NCBI RefSeq assembly: GCF_001269905.1
Contig: NZ_LHVK01000014.1
Span: 394,297-458,296 of the forward strand
DNA: 64,000 bases
DNA from: Pseudomonas corrugata
GTDB lineage: Bacteria > Pseudomonadota > Gammaproteobacteria > Pseudomonadales > Pseudomonadaceae
Direction of reading: 5' to 3'
Made by a program: the position numbers and the translations under genes. The stretch's first letter is position 1. The number at the start of each line of letters is the position of its first letter. Below the pieces are notes generated by a model. It was not told the origin of the DNA, ran no database searches, and saw nothing but the letters and a program-made list of their open reading frames with translations. This document shows, in pieces, positions 62,501-64,000 of the stretch.

Positions 62501-64000
62501 ACTGGACGCCCAGCAGCATCAGGACGTGCCGTTCGACCAGGTTGTCGAGCACCTCAAGCCGGCCCGCAGTCTCGGCCAGACGCCGTTGTTCCAAGTGCTG
62601 TTCGCCATGCAGAACGCGGACTCGTCCTGCCCGCAATGGCCATCGTTGCAGGTCAGCGAACGTGCCGTGAGCGCCCAGGCCACCAAGTACGACTTGAACT
62701 GGGAAGTGTATGACGGCGAGGTGCTGTCGGTGTTGCTGGAATACCGCGCCGCGCTGTTCAGCGAAACCACCGCCCGACGCTGGCTGGAGCAATGGCAGCA
62801 ATTGCTTGAAGCCATGCTCGATGCACCACAGACCCGCCTCGCGGACTGGTCGCCATTAGCGGTGACAGAGCGTCGGCGCCAACTGGTCGAGTGGAACGCC
62901 ACCGAGCGTCACTACAGTGGCCCCACCGATCTGCACACCGCCCTGAGCCAACAAGCCGCCCTCAGCCCCAACGCCCCGGCGCTGGTGTTCGAAGGCCAGC
63001 GCCTGAGCTACGCCGAGCTGGATAACAGGGCTCAAGCCGTCGCCCGTGCCTTGCGTGCGGTCGGCATCGGCACCGATGACATCGTGCCGGTGTGCATGGA
63101 ACGCTCGGTAGACATGGTCGTCGCCCTGCTCGGTATCGTCCATGCCGGCGCCGCCTGGCTGCCGCTGGATCCGGAGCTGCCCGCCGGGCGCATGGCCTTC
63201 CTGATCGAAGACGCCGACGCCAAGGTCAGCCTGACCCAAGCCCGGTGGCTGTCGCGCCTGCCTGCCGGCCATCAGGCCTGGACTCTCGACAGCCTGCCCC
63301 AGGCCCCGGCCTTCGACCCGATCAGCGTCGCTGCCAGCGACCTGGCCTACGTGCTCTACACCTCCGGCTCCACCGGCCAACCGAAAGGCGTGATGAACGA
63401 ACACGGCGCCTTGATGAACCGCCTGTACTGGATGCAGGACGCGTTCCCGATTGGTCCGAACGACCGCGTGCTGCAGAAAACCCCGTACAGCTTCGACGTC
63501 TCGGTGTGGGAGTTCTTCTGGCCGCTGATCACCGGCGCCACCCTGGTGGTGGCCCGTCCGGATGGTCATCGCGATCCGGCATACCTCAGCCAACTGATCC
63601 AGCAGGAACAGGTCACGACGTTGCACTTCGTACCGTCGATGCTCCGCGCCTTTGTCGAGGAGCCGAGCCTGGTCGACTGCCGCAGCCTGCGCCAGGTGTT
63701 TGCCAGCGGCGAAGCGCTGCCGGTGGATCTGGTGCGGCGTTTCATGGGCCAACACCCGGCGGCACTGGTCAACCTGTACGGCCCGACCGAAGCGGCCATC
63801 GACGTGTCGGTCTGGCGCTGCTCGGTGGACGACGTAATCGTGCCCATCGGCAAACCCATCGCCAACCTGCGCCTGTACATCCTCGACGAGAACATGCAAC
63901 CGCTGCCCATCGGCAGCATCGGTGAGCTGTACATCGGCGGTGTCGGCGTCGCTCGCGGTTACCTCAAGCGTCCGGACCTGACCGAGGAACGCTTCCTCGC
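56583..64000 (+). CDS. Large NRPS: C-A(Dab)-T-C-T-C-A(Ser)..., 3' end beyond the window
   Basis: The frame is open from the ATG at 56583 (AGGA upstream) to the window end, about 2472 residues. Domains: C (HHILMDAW near 147), A (FTSGSTGTPKG near 625; pocket residues DIWELTADDK, the Dab code of syringomycin-type enzymes), T (GGHSLLATQ near 1017), C (HHLVSDAW near 1215), T (GGHSLLAAV near 1597), C (HHCATDDA near 1790) and A (YTSGSTGQPKG near 2259; pocket DVWHFSLIDK, Ser). The second module has no A domain: only a 20-30-residue A-domain start (THLTFAQLFEQQAA, 61213-61254) lies between C and T. The Dab aminotransferase gene agrees with the first A domain. The gene continues, so further modules are expected downstream. 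Confidence 0.88.
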   Translation, partial: MTTEKTTGNPIEDVYPLSPLQQGMLFHSLLHEDSGVYLMQDRYRIGGAIDEVAFLESWRQVVALHPSLRASFQWKSQKQPVQVIHREVKVPLDTLDLRGLAAHEQEARIRSLLEDEQKVGFNLSKPPLIRFRLVRLADESYEFIRSFHHILMDAWCISLVTVDFLKVYEALCNDRTPELKSPRPFRDYIQWLQRQDAGKAEQFWRGQLQGLNAPTPLTVDNGVAHDRYTDAVLVDDQLIHLSEQQTQALAAFCRSRRITPNTFFQGVWSLLLSRYSGQRDVVFGVTVAGRPADLTGVAEMIGLFINTLPLRVSVDPDAPLGNWLNDLQGLNVDMRDFEHTPLTDIQGWSDFPRGETLFDSILVFENAPIDEQILEGGFQFSLEGMDHSVHTHYGLTVVILPGEQLGIRVSYDRERFEAATVERLLGHIASLVAGMLAAPDAPLGSFELLAAEERQQLLGNWAVNPHDFPLDQSYAQLFAHQVAQRGGQVAALCDGESLTYTELDQRSTRLAHALRKAGADEDQLIALAAPRGLALLTMMIAVFKTGAAMLPLEVNHPPERLREILSLSRAPLLVASEDCSALLDPLLSGLDQAPVALFAEACWKTGNDAPLPALGRPDSLAYVLFTSGSTGTPKGVMIEQRGMLNNIFGKVPALGLGTEDRIPQTASVAFDISVWQFLAAPVLGATVHILPDEVAHDPQRLLQVLASERLSVLEIVPSLMRTLLALCPCDLQLPDLRWVLPTGEALPPTVARDWFARFPDIALMNAYGPAECADDVAFQPIFAAPAAHISHMPIGQPTANNRLYVLDEALRPLPVGVAGEICVGGVGVGRGYLHDPQRTAEAFIEHPQLEGRVYRTGDLGRWRADGVIEYLGRRDQQVKLRGHRIELTEIEHRLAQHPNVREAAVLLRENSVGEAWLVAYWSAHDDTLGSDGLGEHLRAQLPPYMVPAAFVCLDKLPLNNNGKVDRKALAARVLDWQADTRRSIAPRNPLETAVAAIWAEVLGRDTIGVEDNFFTLGGHSLLATQIVARLRNHFKLDLPLRTLFEQPTVALLAVNIAARQADAAAPQAVALKAPKAQPRPALLPLSFSQQRLWFIEQLTPGTTLFNIPFALHLKGELNVEALHASLNDLLARHEILRTGIHSTDGLPCQRISESLDIVLPFEDLSGLTATAREGAQFIALQDTFEQPFDLTCPPLLRVRLLRLAPGEHVLGIALHHLVSDAWSATIALRELALGYEARCNGAAAELPALPVQYADFALWQREHLQGAELKRQLDYWTSTLDRRDSDGSPLLALPTDHPRPSMQSYRAGIVQRELSADLSGRVQAFASRLGTTPFTVLFAGFAVLMHRLSGDTTVLVGTPVTHREQPGTEGLLGILLNNLAIRTDFVPQADFTALVQQVAERLRSGLQHQDLPFEQLVDSLQLPRSLSHAPLYQVMVAQQLAMESRLRFPGLEIEALDTPLRHSECDLDLHVLCPAHAPIQLELMFALDLFVADSARQTLASLEHLLEQMLADPQRPVAALPLLMDAEWQRTAMERNRTEMAVATHLTFAQLFEQQAAPDTLDPPRSSTERQVAMLWSELLKVPSTQIGRDSHFFHLGGHSLLAAVLFARLRQQFATVPPLRAVFEHPTLEALAALLGAPLQAPAATFVPAPRPARLPLSFEQQRLWFLEQLSAGGGEYNVVSAVQLDGELDTRALQAALNNVVQRHEILRSRIVRESDGELALIIEPQVDIALQSTALEATSDAHWQQLTDDAIHAETGRRFDLASQVPIRATLLQRCGHAQTLLLLTVHHCATDDASSQNLLDELGRCYSAHCQGTAAALPELVLQYPDYALWQREPGQQTAFSSQLEYWRGQLEDGDYLLDLPTEQGRPNLLAPAAGAVQLQLPPALVGRLRQFAQQRGATLYMLMLSAAQLLLGRYANQRDVRVGSPVAQRPFAELQPLIGCFVNTVVMRADLDPSLNFEGLLNQVRNRVLDAQQHQDVPFDQVVEHLKPARSLGQTPLFQVLFAMQNADSSCPQWPSLQVSERAVSAQATKYDLNWEVYDGEVLSVLLEYRAALFSETTARRWLEQWQQLLEAMLDAPQTRLADWSPLAVTERRRQLVEWNATERHYSGPTDLHTALSQQAALSPNAPALVFEGQRLSYAELDNRAQAVARALRAVGIGTDDIVPVCMERSVDMVVALLGIVHAGAAWLPLDPELPAGRMAFLIEDADAKVSLTQARWLSRLPAGHQAWTLDSLPQAPAFDPISVAASDLAYVLYTSGSTGQPKGVMNEHGALMNRLYWMQDAFPIGPNDRVLQKTPYSFDVSVWEFFWPLITGATLVVARPDGHRDPAYLSQLIQQEQVTTLHFVPSMLRAFVEEPSLVDCRSLRQVFASGEALPVDLVRRFMGQHPAALVNLYGPTEAAIDVSVWRCSVDDVIVPIGKPIANLRLYILDENMQPLPIGSIGELYIGGVGVARGYLKRPDLTEERFL

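Overview
The window looks like a chromosomal segment of a fluorescent Pseudomonas. It is GC-rich, carries many REP/REPIN repeats of the pseudomonad type (core TGGGAGC...GCTCGCGA), and has a complete hpa pathway and a corrugatin-type lipopeptide siderophore cluster. The siderophore cluster points to the P. corrugata side of the P. fluorescens complex; that taxon is an inference. No tRNA, rRNA, CRISPR array, phage or transposase was recognised.

Layout. (1) 1-7 kb: an unrecognised protein cut by the window start, an SMP-30/NHL-like beta-propeller protein, then a minus-strand operon of four exported proteins (two epoxide-hydrolase-like enzymes, a cytochrome P460 and another alpha/beta hydrolase). 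(2) 7-17 kb: a REPIN array, a YdiJ-type FAD/Fe-S dehydrogenase with a divergent LysR regulator, a small lipoprotein, a chorismate mutase, a subtilase gene with two frameshifts, and an OPT transporter next to a first HpaR-like MarR regulator. (3) 17.4-28.6 kb: the homoprotocatechuate (4-hydroxyphenylacetate, 4-HPA) pathway, hpaA // hpaG1-G2-E-D-F-X-H-I, a second HpaR, and a two-component 4-HPA 3-hydroxylase of the Acinetobacter C1/C2 type. (4) 28.9-33.9 kb: a catabolic-looking run (PuuB-like FAD oxidoreductase, cupin, LuxR regulator, MoaF-like protein, two SDRs), followed by a tandem REP array. (5) 34.5-43.4 kb: feaR, a possible DUF3156 protein, an APC permease, an outer-membrane channel, feaB (phenylacetaldehyde dehydrogenase) and two soluble PAS chemoreceptor-like proteins. 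(6) 43.6-64 kb: the siderophore cluster, with a Fur-like DNA-binding protein, diaminobutyrate aminotransferase and TonB receptor on the minus strand, and on the plus strand a SyrP-like hydroxylase, FAAL-ACP-C, a second hydroxylase, an interface-A-T NRPS, and a large NRPS that runs off the window end.

Regions 3 to 5 together form a plausible route from aromatic amines: uptake, oxidation to an aldehyde, FeaB to 4-HPA, C1/C2 to homoprotocatechuate, meta-cleavage by HpaD, then HpaE/F/G/H/I to pyruvate and succinate semialdehyde. An AT-rich palindrome, GTTAA-N4-TTAAC, lies upstream of hpaG1 (two copies 21 bp apart), of the second hpaR, and in degenerate form upstream of feaR, so it may tie the upper and lower pathways together.

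The most unusual part is the siderophore assembly line. The A-domain pocket residues I read by eye are DSALIAEVWK (His-like), DIWELTADDK (Dab) and DVWHFSLIDK (Ser). The His module is split across two proteins: the condensation domain ends the FAAL protein, and a degenerate condensation-like domain followed by A-T forms the next NRPS, with a hydroxylase gene between them. The large NRPS also has a C-T module whose adenylation domain is missing apart from a short N-terminal remnant.
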